DNA of 64,000 nucleotides from Anaerolineae bacterium (lineage in GTDB: Bacteria; Chloroflexota; Anaerolineae; Aggregatilineales; Phototrophicaceae), in assembly GCA_022820665.1 (NCBI GenBank), contig JAJEFB010000045.1:1-64000 (forward strand), written 5' to 3'. Positions 50,164 through 58,608 of the stretch are shown here, piece by piece. The position numbers and the translations under genes are program-made. Position 1 is the first letter of the stretch; every line of letters starts with the position of its first letter. The notes under the pieces were generated by a model. It did no database searches. It had not been told where the DNA came from and saw only the letters and a list, made by a program, of their open reading frames with translations.

Positions 50164-51034
50164 AGAGAATTATGAAATAGGCAATACCAGCCAACATGAC
50201 CGTAATCTGAATCGGTCGGTCAGCGAGTAAAATCTCTTCGGGCGCGCTGGCAGTTTCTTCCACATGCAGCAAGTACAAGTAGCGCAACAAGCCATAGAGT
50301 ACAAATGGCACCGTAATCAGTCCCCAGTTCGCTCCGTGCTTGGTCATCGTTTCCACTTCTATCGTATACAGAATGTAGGTAATGAGCGTGGAAGTAGTGA
50401 CGATCCTCAGCATGTCGTCCAGCAAGGGAAGATTGTATTGCCGGAATGTCAGGCGCGTGTTCTCGGCTTGATCGCCTAGCATAACGAGTTCTTGCCGGCG
50501 CTTGCCAACCACTAGGAACATCGCGAGCAAACCGGTAAAGGCATACAACCAGGGTGAAACTTCGACGTCGATGACGACGCCACCGATCATAACCCGAATA
50601 ACAAATCCCGCTGCTACGATGAGTACATCAAGCAAGGCGACGCGCTTCAGACGAAACGAATATACCAGTTGGATAAGCAGATATAAGACGAGCAGGAGGA
50701 ATAGTTCAAAGTCCAAGCTAACTGCGAGCCCCAAGCTGACAACAGCGAGTAGGGCTGATGCCAGCTTCGCGACCGTCGCAGAGAGTATGCCGGAGGCGAT
50801 TGGCCGATGACGTTTGTTCGGATGAGCTCGGTCCTGATCCCGGTCCATCAGGTCATTGATGATGTAGACACTGCCCGAAACAAGAACGAGCAATCCAGCG
50901 GCGGCAATTACCCGAATCAACAAATCGAATTCCAGGAGTTTGGCGTCGAACAGAATCGCGGGGAAAACGAAAAGGATGTTTTTTGTCCATTGCTGAGGGC
51001 GTATGGATCGGATTAGCGCGCGTAACGTACTCAA
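50153..51034 (-). CDS. UbiA-family prenyltransferase, decaprenyl-phosphate phosphoribosyltransferase-like
   Basis: A 293-residue polytopic membrane enzyme with about eight to nine helices. The N-terminus SIRPQQWTKNILFVFPAILF and the first Asp motif NDLMDRDQDRAHPNKRHRPI closely follow the pattern of DPPR synthase (Rv3806c type), which transfers phosphoribose to polyprenyl phosphate. The second region YSFRLKRVALLDVLIVAAGF and VGKRRQELV also fit. Archaeal-type geranylgeranyl transferases are a less likely alternative. It sits in an isoprenoid-kinase operon, so supply and use of polyprenyl phosphate are linked. The start codon is TTG, with AGGTCCAGG nearby. Confidence 0.85.
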   Translation of the reverse strand: MSTLRALIRSIRPQQWTKNILFVFPAILFDAKLLEFDLLIRVIAAAGLLVLVSGSVYIINDLMDRDQDRAHPNKRHRPIASGILSATVAKLASALLAVVSLGLAVSLDFELFLLLVLYLLIQLVYSFRLKRVALLDVLIVAAGFVIRVMIGGVVIDVEVSPWLYAFTGLLAMFLVVGKRRQELVMLGDQAENTRLTFRQYNLPLLDDMLRIVTTSTLITYILYTIEVETMTKHGANWGLITVPFVLYGLLRYLYLLHVEETASAPEEILLADRPIQITVMLAGIAYFIILYVL

Positions 51035-51142
51035 CCTGGACCTCGTTGCTTAGACAGTAGACAGGTTTATTAGTTTAGTGTTATCGTCCAGCTTTGCCAG
51101 ATGCATTTGCCACAGCAACCGCTTGGTCTGCGAATTGGAACT

Positions 51143-52141
51143 ATGGTCATTGAATATACTGCAAGAGCCAGGGCGCATTCAAATATTGCCTTTATCAAAT
51201 ATTGGGGCAACAGGGATTCCAGGATCCGGCTGCCAGCGAATTCGTCGCTCAGCATGAATCTTGCAGCCTTGCATTCCACGACCAGAGTAACCTGGTCTGA
51301 CGCGCTGGAAGAAGACCGCTTGATGATTAACGAGGAGCCCGCGGCGCCGGGGGCGCTTCAAAGAGTCAGCGCGCATCTTGATACCCTGCGCAGAGAACTG
51401 GGATCAACCTTACACGCCGATGTAGCTTCGACTAACAACTTTCCTATGGGCGCTGGTATTGCCTCATCCGCGTCCGCTTTCGCCGCGCTGACCCTAGCGG
51501 CGAAAGCAGCGCTCGGCAGGCGGCTTTCCGAGCGCGAATTGAGCGCGTTGGCGCGGCGTGGATCCGGCTCGGCAGCTCGCTCGATTCCCGCGGGTTTTGT
51601 TGAATGGTACGCCGGCAGCGGAGACGAGGAATCATACGCCGAGTCTATTGCAAGTCCAGATTATTGGCCGCTTGAAGACGTGATCGCGGTTATCAGCCGA
51701 GATCATAAACATGTCGGTTCAACAGCGGGTCATGCGGCGGCCAATACCAGTATCTTGCAAAGCGTGCGGGTCGAAACCGCAGCCGATCGACTCGAGAGCG
51801 CGAAACATTCCATTCTGGCGCGCGACTTCGAGGGTTTGGCTCCCGTAGTAGAAGAAGACAGCAATTTGATGCACGCTGTCATGATGACCAGCAAGCCTTC
51901 GCTATTCTATTGGTTGCCAAAATCCTTAGAAATCATGCTCGCTGTTCAAGCGTGGCGGCGTCAAGGCCTACAAGTGTGTTATACACTGGACGCCGGTCCA
52001 AATGTTCATTGCATTTGCGGCGCCGAGGACGCAGCCGCAGTCGCGGCCCGCCTGAAAGAACTTGATTCGGATGTGGAAGTCATTCGTTCATCCGTTGGCG
52101 GGGGCGCGCAGCTATTGAACGCGAATGACCGGAGTGATTAG
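51143..52141 (+). CDS. mevalonate (di)phosphate decarboxylase family
   Basis: A GHMP-fold decarboxylase. The N-terminus NIAFIKYWGNRDSRIRLPAN and SSLSMNLAALHSTTRVTW matches the decarboxylase family. The phosphate loop is NNFPMGAGIASSASAFAALT, followed by RRGSGSAARSIPAGFVEW with the catalytic Ser/Arg region, and TLDAGPNVHCIC near the C-terminus. Because IPK is encoded in the opposing operon and no phosphomevalonate kinase is seen, the likely substrate is mevalonate 5-phosphate, as shown for Roseiflexus. The sequence alone cannot prove this. I chose ATG 51143 (MVIEYTARARAHSN); ATG 51101 is an alternative. 332 residues. Confidence 0.88.
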   Translation: MVIEYTARARAHSNIAFIKYWGNRDSRIRLPANSSLSMNLAALHSTTRVTWSDALEEDRLMINEEPAAPGALQRVSAHLDTLRRELGSTLHADVASTNNFPMGAGIASSASAFAALTLAAKAALGRRLSERELSALARRGSGSAARSIPAGFVEWYAGSGDEESYAESIASPDYWPLEDVIAVISRDHKHVGSTAGHAAANTSILQSVRVETAADRLESAKHSILARDFEGLAPVVEEDSNLMHAVMMTSKPSLFYWLPKSLEIMLAVQAWRRQGLQVCYTLDAGPNVHCICGAEDAAAVAARLKELDSDVEVIRSSVGGGAQLLNANDRSD

Positions 52142-52211
52142 TTTTGCTTGCGCTATTTCACGCCTAAGTCCTATAATGTAGTAAGTTGAAGCCAGAACAA
52201 GGTGATAATTC

Positions 52212-53714
52212 ATGATCTTCCCCGCTGCGGGTAACGACATCATATTGGCGATATTGGCATTTGGAATCATCTTGATCCCCGCCATCATCATTCACGAATT
52301 GGGGCACTTCTTTGCCGCCAAGCTGGTCGGTATCAACGTTTTGGAATTCGGTATTGGATTCCCGCCCCGCTTGGGAAGATTGTTTATGTGGGGGGAAACC
52401 GAGTTCACCATCAACTTGCTTCCTATTGGCGGGTTTGTGCGTCCGCTTGGGGAGGACATGATCGGTCCGGCCGCCGACGACAAAGTGAAGCGAGATCGCG
52501 AAACTCTGGAAGAGCGATTTGACCATTATGACAGAGGCTTGACCGAGCGAGAACAATTGCGTTTGCGCGGTGTCAAAGAACACCGAATGTTGTCGGTAAA
52601 CGAGGCGCCGCCGCTGGCGCGCATATTCTTTATGGCAGCCGGCGCGCTTGCCAATTTCGCCACAGCCATGATCCTTTTCTTCATTGTCGCCTTGATTGGC
52701 TTGCCAACTGAAGTTGGCGGTTTGGCGCAATTGGTGGCAATCCCGGATGGCTCGATGTTTGCTGAGACTCCTGCGAAGGTCGGCGACGCCATCGAATTGG
52801 TAAACGGCGAGCGCTTTGATGATTTCGAGGCGTTTTACGAGATCCTGGAATCATATAGTGGAGATACGATAACGTTTTCGCTGCTGCGACAGGAGACAGG
52901 CGAGCCGTATACGGTTACGGTCCGGCCGGCTTTCGCAGAGCGACGCGCCTTCGTACAGATCGTTGGCGTGCAAGAAGAATCGCCCGCCTTCCAAGCAGGC
53001 ATCCAGCCAGGCGACCTGCTTACCCATATTAATTCAGCGCGGATTCCGGCGACAGGCGACGCAGTAGCAGTGCTGCGGGAGATAACGCGCGAATACGAAG
53101 GCCGTGCCATGAGCTTGACGTTCTTGCGCGAGTTGGACGATCGCGAGCGGCTTCAAGTTGATATTCGCGTTGTACCGCGCGTCAACCCGCCGGCAGGCGA
53201 AGGCCGGCTCGGTGTCGCAATACGATCCCAGTTCGGTTTGGATGACGAGACTCGTTTCGCAAATGCCGGTTACAAAACGGTGTTGATTCCTCAAAGCATT
53301 TCGGCAGCTATTTCTCATAGCCTGCGAACGACCCGCACTACCTTCGAGCTTATCGCTTCGATTCCGGGTCGTCTCCTTGATGGATCACTGAGCGGCAGGG
53401 ATGCGCGTCCAATTAGCATTATTGGCATTAGCAAAATCGGCGGCGAATTTCTCCAGCGCAGCTTGCAAGAAGGTCCGGGATTAATGCTCAATTTCATTGC
53501 GCTCATCAGTATATTCCTGGGAATCAGCAATCTGCTGCCAATACCGGCGCTGGACGGGGGCCGAATCGTATTTGTCTTGCTAGAGATACTGCGTGGCAAG
53601 CCAATCAATCCCAGAATTGAAGCGCGTATTCACCAGATCGGAATCCTGCTTTTGCTGGTGCTGGGAGTGATCATAATGGTCATCGATCTATTGGATCCGC
53701 CCAGCATAACCTAG
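52212..53714 (+). CDS. rseP: RseP-type site-2 metalloprotease (M50)
   Basis: An intramembrane zinc protease, 500 residues. The first helix contains IIIHELGHFFAAKLVGINVL (HExxH), followed by EFGIGFPPRLG and INLLPIGGFVRPLGED. The middle part carries two PDZ-like domains (~155-245 with VGDAIELVNGERFDDFEAFY; ~250-330 with PAFQAGIQPGDLLTHINSAR). The C-terminal zinc-ligand motif is LLPIPALDGGRIVFVLLEI, then two more helices. It probably trims anti-sigma factors or signal-peptide remnants. In many bacteria rseP lies next to dxr and the uppS-cdsA genes; here it follows the mevalonate cluster instead. Confidence 0.94.
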   Translation: MIFPAAGNDIILAILAFGIILIPAIIIHELGHFFAAKLVGINVLEFGIGFPPRLGRLFMWGETEFTINLLPIGGFVRPLGEDMIGPAADDKVKRDRETLEERFDHYDRGLTEREQLRLRGVKEHRMLSVNEAPPLARIFFMAAGALANFATAMILFFIVALIGLPTEVGGLAQLVAIPDGSMFAETPAKVGDAIELVNGERFDDFEAFYEILESYSGDTITFSLLRQETGEPYTVTVRPAFAERRAFVQIVGVQEESPAFQAGIQPGDLLTHINSARIPATGDAVAVLREITREYEGRAMSLTFLRELDDRERLQVDIRVVPRVNPPAGEGRLGVAIRSQFGLDDETRFANAGYKTVLIPQSISAAISHSLRTTRTTFELIASIPGRLLDGSLSGRDARPISIIGISKIGGEFLQRSLQEGPGLMLNFIALISIFLGISNLLPIPALDGGRIVFVLLEILRGKPINPRIEARIHQIGILLLLVLGVIIMVIDLLDPPSIT

Positions 53715-53731
53715 CGCTGCGAGGCAGAGGA

Positions 53732-54724
53732 ATGACAAAATCGGAGATCACCTTGGAAGACTCGGGCTTAAGAAAGCCCAAGTTGACTGAAGTTATCAAG
53801 GCATTGCAAAGCGAAGCCCGTTCGGATGCATCAACGCATTCGTCTACCGTGGTCTACGGATTATCCGATTTGTCCGAATTTGAATTGAATCGATTGGCGC
53901 CAGTTTGGGCTGGCTTGCCCGCGACCTACAAGCACCGAATCCTCAAGCAATTGCTCGAGACCAGCGAAGCGGTATTCGAATTGGATTTCGGCGCCTTTGC
54001 TCATATGAACCTGACAGACAAAAGCAGTCTGGTTCGGTCAGCGGCCATTGAACTGCTTTGGTCCGATGAGTCCCTTGCGACAATGCGGCAGTTGATGGAC
54101 CTAGCGCGCGCCGACAGCTCTCATGATGTGCGCGCCCAAGCGTTTTCGGGTTTGGGACGGTTTGTTCTTTTGGGAGAATATGGTGACATTCCGCCAAAAG
54201 ATGCGCGCGAGGCGCAGGAGTTGGCGCTTATTGCCGTCAAGGATCATAATGTGCCGATAGAGATCCGCTGCCGGGCGCTGGAGGCAATTGCCAATTCAAG
54301 TCATCCGGAAGCGGCGGCATTGATCCGGGAAGCGTATGATGATGGCGCTCATTCCCTGAAGGTCAGCGCGATTTATGCTATGGGCCGAACTTGCGACAAG
54401 ATCTGGCGTGATACCGTTCTCGAAGAATTGGAGAGCGGCGACAACCAGATCGTATACGAATCGGTTCAAGCCTGTGGCGCGCTGCAACTGGAAGAAAGCG
54501 TTCAGTTGATCGGGGGCTTAATCGCCGGCGACGACCGCGAGATTCAGTTAATGGCTATATGGGCTCTGGGCGAGATCGGTGGAAGACGCGCATTCGAAAT
54601 CTTGTGCGATCTGGAGGAGACGGTTGAAGACCGGGAAATCCAGGAAGCCGTTGAAGAGGCCGTCGACGCCGCAAGTTTCAGCCTGAGCATGTCATCGCTC
54701 GACTTCGAGTTCGACAAGATCTAG
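53732..54724 (+). CDS. HEAT-repeat protein
   Basis: A soluble 330-residue acidic protein built of helical HEAT/PBS-lyase-like repeats, for example AIELLWSDESLATMRQLMDL, EIRCRALEAIANSSHPEAAA, SLKVSAIYAMGRTCDKIWRD and EIQLMAIWALGEIGGRRAFE. No catalytic motif is visible, so it is probably a protein-interaction scaffold. It begins 18 bases after rseP and may be co-transcribed. No membrane segment or signal peptide is present. Confidence 0.85.
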   Translation: MTKSEITLEDSGLRKPKLTEVIKALQSEARSDASTHSSTVVYGLSDLSEFELNRLAPVWAGLPATYKHRILKQLLETSEAVFELDFGAFAHMNLTDKSSLVRSAAIELLWSDESLATMRQLMDLARADSSHDVRAQAFSGLGRFVLLGEYGDIPPKDAREAQELALIAVKDHNVPIEIRCRALEAIANSSHPEAAALIREAYDDGAHSLKVSAIYAMGRTCDKIWRDTVLEELESGDNQIVYESVQACGALQLEESVQLIGGLIAGDDREIQLMAIWALGEIGGRRAFEILCDLEETVEDREIQEAVEEAVDAASFSLSMSSLDFEFDKI

Positions 54725-54828
54725 GCTTATGTCGAACTTGAAACGCGCTGCAACGCTCATCCAGTGAGTAGGGCTCGTTCAAGATCCTCGCAGCAGCAAG
54801 CCGCCATCAGGGTTAGATCGATAGCAGG

Positions 54829-55158
54829 TTATTGGGCAAACATCGTTTGTAATTTCATCGCCAGGCTCATATCGCCAAGAATCTTGAGCTTACCGGTCAT
54901 GAATGCTTGCATCGCGTTCAGTTGGCCCGTGGAGACCGCGTACCAGTCGTCAGCGCTAGCTTTCAAGGTCATCGCCGGCTCGCTGATGTCGCCTTCGCCG
55001 TGTTCAATCGATCCACCGCTAATCTTGAGCCAAAACATGCCTCCATTGTCTCCGCTTAGATCAAATAGGATCGTCGCATCTATGCCATCGGCTTTTTCTG
55101 GCAGGAATCGCTCAGCCATGTTTGGAAATATGTTCTTGACTTCGTCGGCAGCAGCCAT
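54829..55158 (-). CDS. SCP2 sterol-carrier-like lipid-binding protein
   Basis: A 109-residue stand-alone SCP2 domain. Typical features are ATILFDLSGDNGGMFWLKIS, PAMTLKASADDWYAVSTGQL and AFMTGKLKILGDMSLAMKLQ. It likely binds fatty acyl chains or other lipids in the cytoplasm; the ligand is unknown. The ATG is preceded by AAGGAG. It is convergent with the HEAT gene and divergent from the LysM/M23 lipoprotein gene. Confidence 0.88.
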   Translation of the reverse strand: MAAADEVKNIFPNMAERFLPEKADGIDATILFDLSGDNGGMFWLKISGGSIEHGEGDISEPAMTLKASADDWYAVSTGQLNAMQAFMTGKLKILGDMSLAMKLQTMFAQ

Positions 55159-55268
55159 AAGAAACTCCTTGGACTCGTTTCGCGTATTTCAATCCTGGAT
55201 TAGTATACATTTGTTGCCGCAACCGCCCAAGAGCAGCTTGAGCTAACCGTACCAAACGAAGATATACA

Positions 55269-56957
55269 ATGCGACTGCCCATCATTTCCAGTTTGCTACT
55301 TCTCTTTGTCGCTTCAGGATGTACATTTTCTGGCTCGACAGAAAATCCAGTGTTAGCGCAAGCCGCGACAACTGTCTTTGAAGAAAGAGCTACAGCGGCG
55401 AGCGCGCCATTAGCAACAGCAACGCTAGAAATACCGCAGATTGAGCTTTCGCCCAGTGGCAATTCGCCGCAAACAGAAAGGCGCGAAGCTGATGTTGCCA
55501 CCGCGACGCTGCCCCCGCAATTGGCATCCCGTTTTGCCGATGCAACCGCCAACGCCGGGGTCGCGACAGATAACTCGCAATCATTAAACGATGTTACAGA
55601 GTATGTCGTAGCCTGGGGCGATACCTTATCAAGGATCGCCTCAATTCACGGGCTGTCCATAGAAACACTGGTAGCGATTAACAACTTGCAGAATCCTGAC
55701 TTGCTGAGGGTTGGACAAATCATCAAGCTGCCACCGCCGCCCGACGCAAATAGTCCCTCGTTTCATATCCTGCCGGATACGCGGTTAGTGCGTTCCTATG
55801 GCGCTCAATCGTTTGATGTCCAGGGTTTTGTTCACGCGCAACCTGGCATACTGCGAAAAATGGGCGGCGCCGTTGTGTCGCGTCAAGCGGACGGCAGTAC
55901 GGTCAATGTCGCCTTGTCGGCTGCCGAAACCGTGCAACGGGTCGCGTTGAATTTCAGCGTCGATCCGCGTGTCTTGCTGGCTTTCCTTGAATACCGGGCC
56001 GGGCTGCTTTCAAATCTTGATGTCGACGGCGAGCAGTTGCTTTATCCTTTAATCTCGCGAAAAGCGTCAGGCGGTATTGACCGGCCTGGCCTATATGCCC
56101 AGTTGATCTGGTTAGCCGACCAACTCAATTATGGATACTACGGCAAAAAGTATCGCGGCGACGCCATTGTTGATTTCGCCGACGGCAGTCGCCTGCTTTA
56201 TCATCAAGATCTGAACGCCGGTACTGCCGCGATTCAGCATGTTTTCGCCAAAATGACTTTCGGAGCGAGTTGGGCGGACGATGTTGGCGACGGAGGTTTT
56301 TATCGCGTATATCGCGACCTGTTTGGTGATCCTTTTGCAGATTATGAGCAGGGGGATGCCGCCGCGCTGAGACAGCCCAAGCTGAGCCTGCCGTTTCGAC
56401 CGGGCGAGGTTTGGCGATTTACGGGCGGGTATCACGGCGGCTGGGGAAACGGCAGCGCTTGGGCTTCGGTCGATTTCGCTCCGCCCAAAGAGGCGGGTCC
56501 GATGCGCTATTGTTATACGAGCAGTTTTCCGGTTACCGCGGTCGCTCGCGGCAAAATTGCCAGGCTGTCTGAAGGCGCGGTAATTCTGGATCTCGATCTG
56601 GACGGCAATGAGGGAAGCGGCTGGACAATCTTGTATTTGCATACCACCCATGCGGATTCATTGGAAATGGGGCAGATTGTGGAAGCGGGCGAGGTCCTGG
56701 GTTACCCCTCATGCGAAGGCGGCTATTCAACAGCGACTCATCTTCATATAGCCCGCCGCTACAATGGAGAATGGATACCCGCTGATTGTATCAATTGCCC
56801 AAGTTCGCTGCGTATACCGCCTTTTACAATGAGTGATTGGCAAGTGGTCGGATTGAGTAATCAACCATATCAGGGTTTTATGGTCAACTCGGCGGATAAT
56901 CGCAGTGTGATTGCCGAGCAAGGTAGAAACACGGCTATTAATCAAATATCATGGTAA
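55269..56957 (+). CDS. LysM/M23-type peptidoglycan hydrolase-like lipoprotein
   Basis: A 562-residue lipoprotein. The lipobox is FVASGC near residue 18. A Thr/Ala/Ser-rich spacer follows, then a LysM domain at ~110-157 (YVVAWGDTLSRIASIHGLSI). The middle domain (~165-380) is helical and of unknown role. The C-terminal region (~390-520) resembles peptidase M23: GGYHGGWGNGSAWASVDFAP (zinc His and Asp), YLHTTH and ATHLHIARRYNGEWIPADC (HxH). The zinc ligands look complete, so it may cleave peptide bonds in peptidoglycan. It is followed by an SH3b protein 25 bases downstream. Confidence 0.82.
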   Translation: MRLPIISSLLLLFVASGCTFSGSTENPVLAQAATTVFEERATAASAPLATATLEIPQIELSPSGNSPQTERREADVATATLPPQLASRFADATANAGVATDNSQSLNDVTEYVVAWGDTLSRIASIHGLSIETLVAINNLQNPDLLRVGQIIKLPPPPDANSPSFHILPDTRLVRSYGAQSFDVQGFVHAQPGILRKMGGAVVSRQADGSTVNVALSAAETVQRVALNFSVDPRVLLAFLEYRAGLLSNLDVDGEQLLYPLISRKASGGIDRPGLYAQLIWLADQLNYGYYGKKYRGDAIVDFADGSRLLYHQDLNAGTAAIQHVFAKMTFGASWADDVGDGGFYRVYRDLFGDPFADYEQGDAAALRQPKLSLPFRPGEVWRFTGGYHGGWGNGSAWASVDFAPPKEAGPMRYCYTSSFPVTAVARGKIARLSEGAVILDLDLDGNEGSGWTILYLHTTHADSLEMGQIVEAGEVLGYPSCEGGYSTATHLHIARRYNGEWIPADCINCPSSLRIPPFTMSDWQVVGLSNQPYQGFMVNSADNRSVIAEQGRNTAINQISW

Positions 56958-56982
56958 CAAGTTAGAAACCCGAATATTCAAG

Positions 56983-57750
56983 ATGTATGAATTGCTTTGG
57001 TTACTGAGCTCGACAGCGGTGATCTGGATCCTGGCGACGCCGAACGTTGTCGTTAGCGCGCAGGCGCAACGAACCGCCACACCCATTACCGTTAGGCTTG
57101 TGACCGCGACACCGCCAGGCGCCCAACCGTTCCCTCCAACAGTTACTAGCCTTCCGACAGCGACTTTGCCGGGTCCAACCTTCCTCCAGGCGCCCGTGAC
57201 CGCTGGCAACATCAACGTTCGCGCTGCTCCCGATCTGGAAAGCGAAGTTCTGGGGACGATTTCCTTCGGCGCCCTTTATCCAGCTCTGCGTCGTTACTTT
57301 CAATGGTACGAATTGCGCTACGAGCCTTCTCCCAACGGCAGAGCGTGGGTCTACGGAGAACTGGTAGAGGTAACAGGTGATCTAGCCAACATTCAAGTTG
57401 TGGACAATTTTGCGGATATCAGCGTCATTCCAGGTGATGATGACAGCCTTGCGGCAGAGGGCGGAGGGGCAGCCGCGGGATCAGGCGACGATGCGCGCGT
57501 TTTAGTCATCGCCACGGAAGATGGGGCAGCAGCACGTTCAGAGACCAACGGAATGGCCTCCCCTTTACCAACCTTTACGCGCCCTCCAGATTTGCCATCT
57601 ATCATTCCAACCGGCAGAGTTGACCAGCCGACTCAAAACTCAGCCAGCGCAGGCTCCAATCGTCGCTCGGGATTCCCGCCTTTGTTTCCGATCTTGATGC
57701 TCGCTGGATTCGGCCTTGTCGGTCTGCTAATCAACTTGATCCGTCAGTGA
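56983..57750 (+). CDS. secreted SH3b-domain protein with C-terminal anchor
   Basis: A 255-residue protein with an N-terminal hydrophobic signal (LLWLLSSTAVIWILATPNVV), a Thr/Pro-rich linker, one SH3b domain (~70-125: VTAGNINVRAAPDLESEVLG, WYELRYEPSPNGRAWVYGEL), a low-complexity Ala/Gly/Ser/Pro region, and a C-terminal helix (LFPILMLAGFGLVGLLINLI). The SH3b type suggests cell-wall binding. It lies 25 bases after the LysM/M23 gene, so both are likely made together. ATG 56983 is chosen because longer starts run into the previous gene. Confidence 0.8.
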   Translation: MYELLWLLSSTAVIWILATPNVVVSAQAQRTATPITVRLVTATPPGAQPFPPTVTSLPTATLPGPTFLQAPVTAGNINVRAAPDLESEVLGTISFGALYPALRRYFQWYELRYEPSPNGRAWVYGELVEVTGDLANIQVVDNFADISVIPGDDDSLAAEGGGAAAGSGDDARVLVIATEDGAAARSETNGMASPLPTFTRPPDLPSIIPTGRVDQPTQNSASAGSNRRSGFPPLFPILMLAGFGLVGLLINLIRQ

Positions 57751-57830
57751 ATCTCGGTTGCAGACAATCATATATATAGCCGCCCAATGACAAGCAAGTT
57801 GCGCGGAGTATTGCGAAATCAATGGCGATT

Positions 57831-58256
57831 CTAGTAGCTGCTGCAGGTGCCGCAGCCTTCGGTGGCTGCGCCGCTTTGGTCATCTGAGGACTTAAAAGAG
57901 TGTCCACAGCCGCAACTGGAAACAGCGTTGGGATTGTCGATGCGAAAGCCTCCGCCGATCAGGGTATCGACGTAATCGATCGTCGCACCGCGCAGATACA
58001 TCATACTGCTTGGATCTACTAGCAGGCGAACACCATCGGCTGATATTACAGTATCACCGGCCTCGGCAGATTCCTGAAACGCCATACCGTATTGCATACC
58101 CGAGCAACCACCGCCTGTCACGAAGACGCGCAACGCGTGCTCGGGAATCTCGCGCTGTTCCAGCAAATCCTTTATGATAGCGACGGCCGCTGGCGTTACC
58201 GTCAATACGGAACTGTCCACTTGAACTGCTGTCTGCGTTTGCTGAGCGAGCGCCAT
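57831..58256 (-). CDS. HesB/IscA (ErpA-like) Fe-S assembly protein with extra Cys tail
   Basis: An A-type Fe-S carrier, 141 residues. The conserved cysteines are in VTGGGCSGMQYG and VSSCGCGHSF. Core motifs are LTVTPAAVAIIKDLLEQREI and YLRGATIDYVDTLIGGGFRI. After the normal end at about residue 123 there is a tail, SSDDQSGAATEGCGTCSSY, with two more cysteines. A-type proteins usually end at CGCGxSF. The tail might add a metal ligand. The ATG is preceded by GGGAGAGGAAAG. With the desulfurase, IscX and Mrp-like genes, this adds to the Fe-S assembly genes in the window. Confidence 0.93.
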   Translation of the reverse strand: MALAQQTQTAVQVDSSVLTVTPAAVAIIKDLLEQREIPEHALRVFVTGGGCSGMQYGMAFQESAEAGDTVISADGVRLLVDPSSMMYLRGATIDYVDTLIGGGFRIDNPNAVSSCGCGHSFKSSDDQSGAATEGCGTCSSY

Positions 58257-58608
58257 GGTCTTTCCTCTCCCTGTACCAGATCCGCCGTCAGTTTAACATA
58301 GGTAATACAAGGTGTCAATTTCGCATAAGGCCTATCCTTATAGATATGTTCTGTTTTCTACACTATTCCTGACAGATTCCCACTCAAAACACTTGGCAAG
58401 CGCGCACCTGTGAGTCCGGCAAGTATTCTATATCTATTGTCGACTCTCCTAACGCCAAAGTTAACGCCATGAGGAATTGCCCCTTAATTCAGTGTTTATT
58501 CGTTTGCGCGAAATTAACCCTGAACATATACTGAAATCGCTAAACACGCTGAAATATTTCGCCGATCTTGTCCAACTGAGACAATTTATTGTATATGGGG
58601 GGAGGGGT
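58257..58608. other. intergenic region between divergent genes
   Basis: About 350 bases without a supported gene. An open frame runs from 58477 into the SH3b gene, but only the ATG at 58609 has a ribosome binding site (GGGGAGGGG) and gives a signal peptide. No riboswitch or repeat I recognise is present. The region is AT-rich and should hold promoters for both directions. Confidence 0.5.

Noticed and set aside
54764..55246. A 160-residue plus-strand frame opposite the SCP2 gene
   Set aside because: It is antisense to a clear SCP2 domain with its own AAGGAG start site and shows no protein-like pattern.
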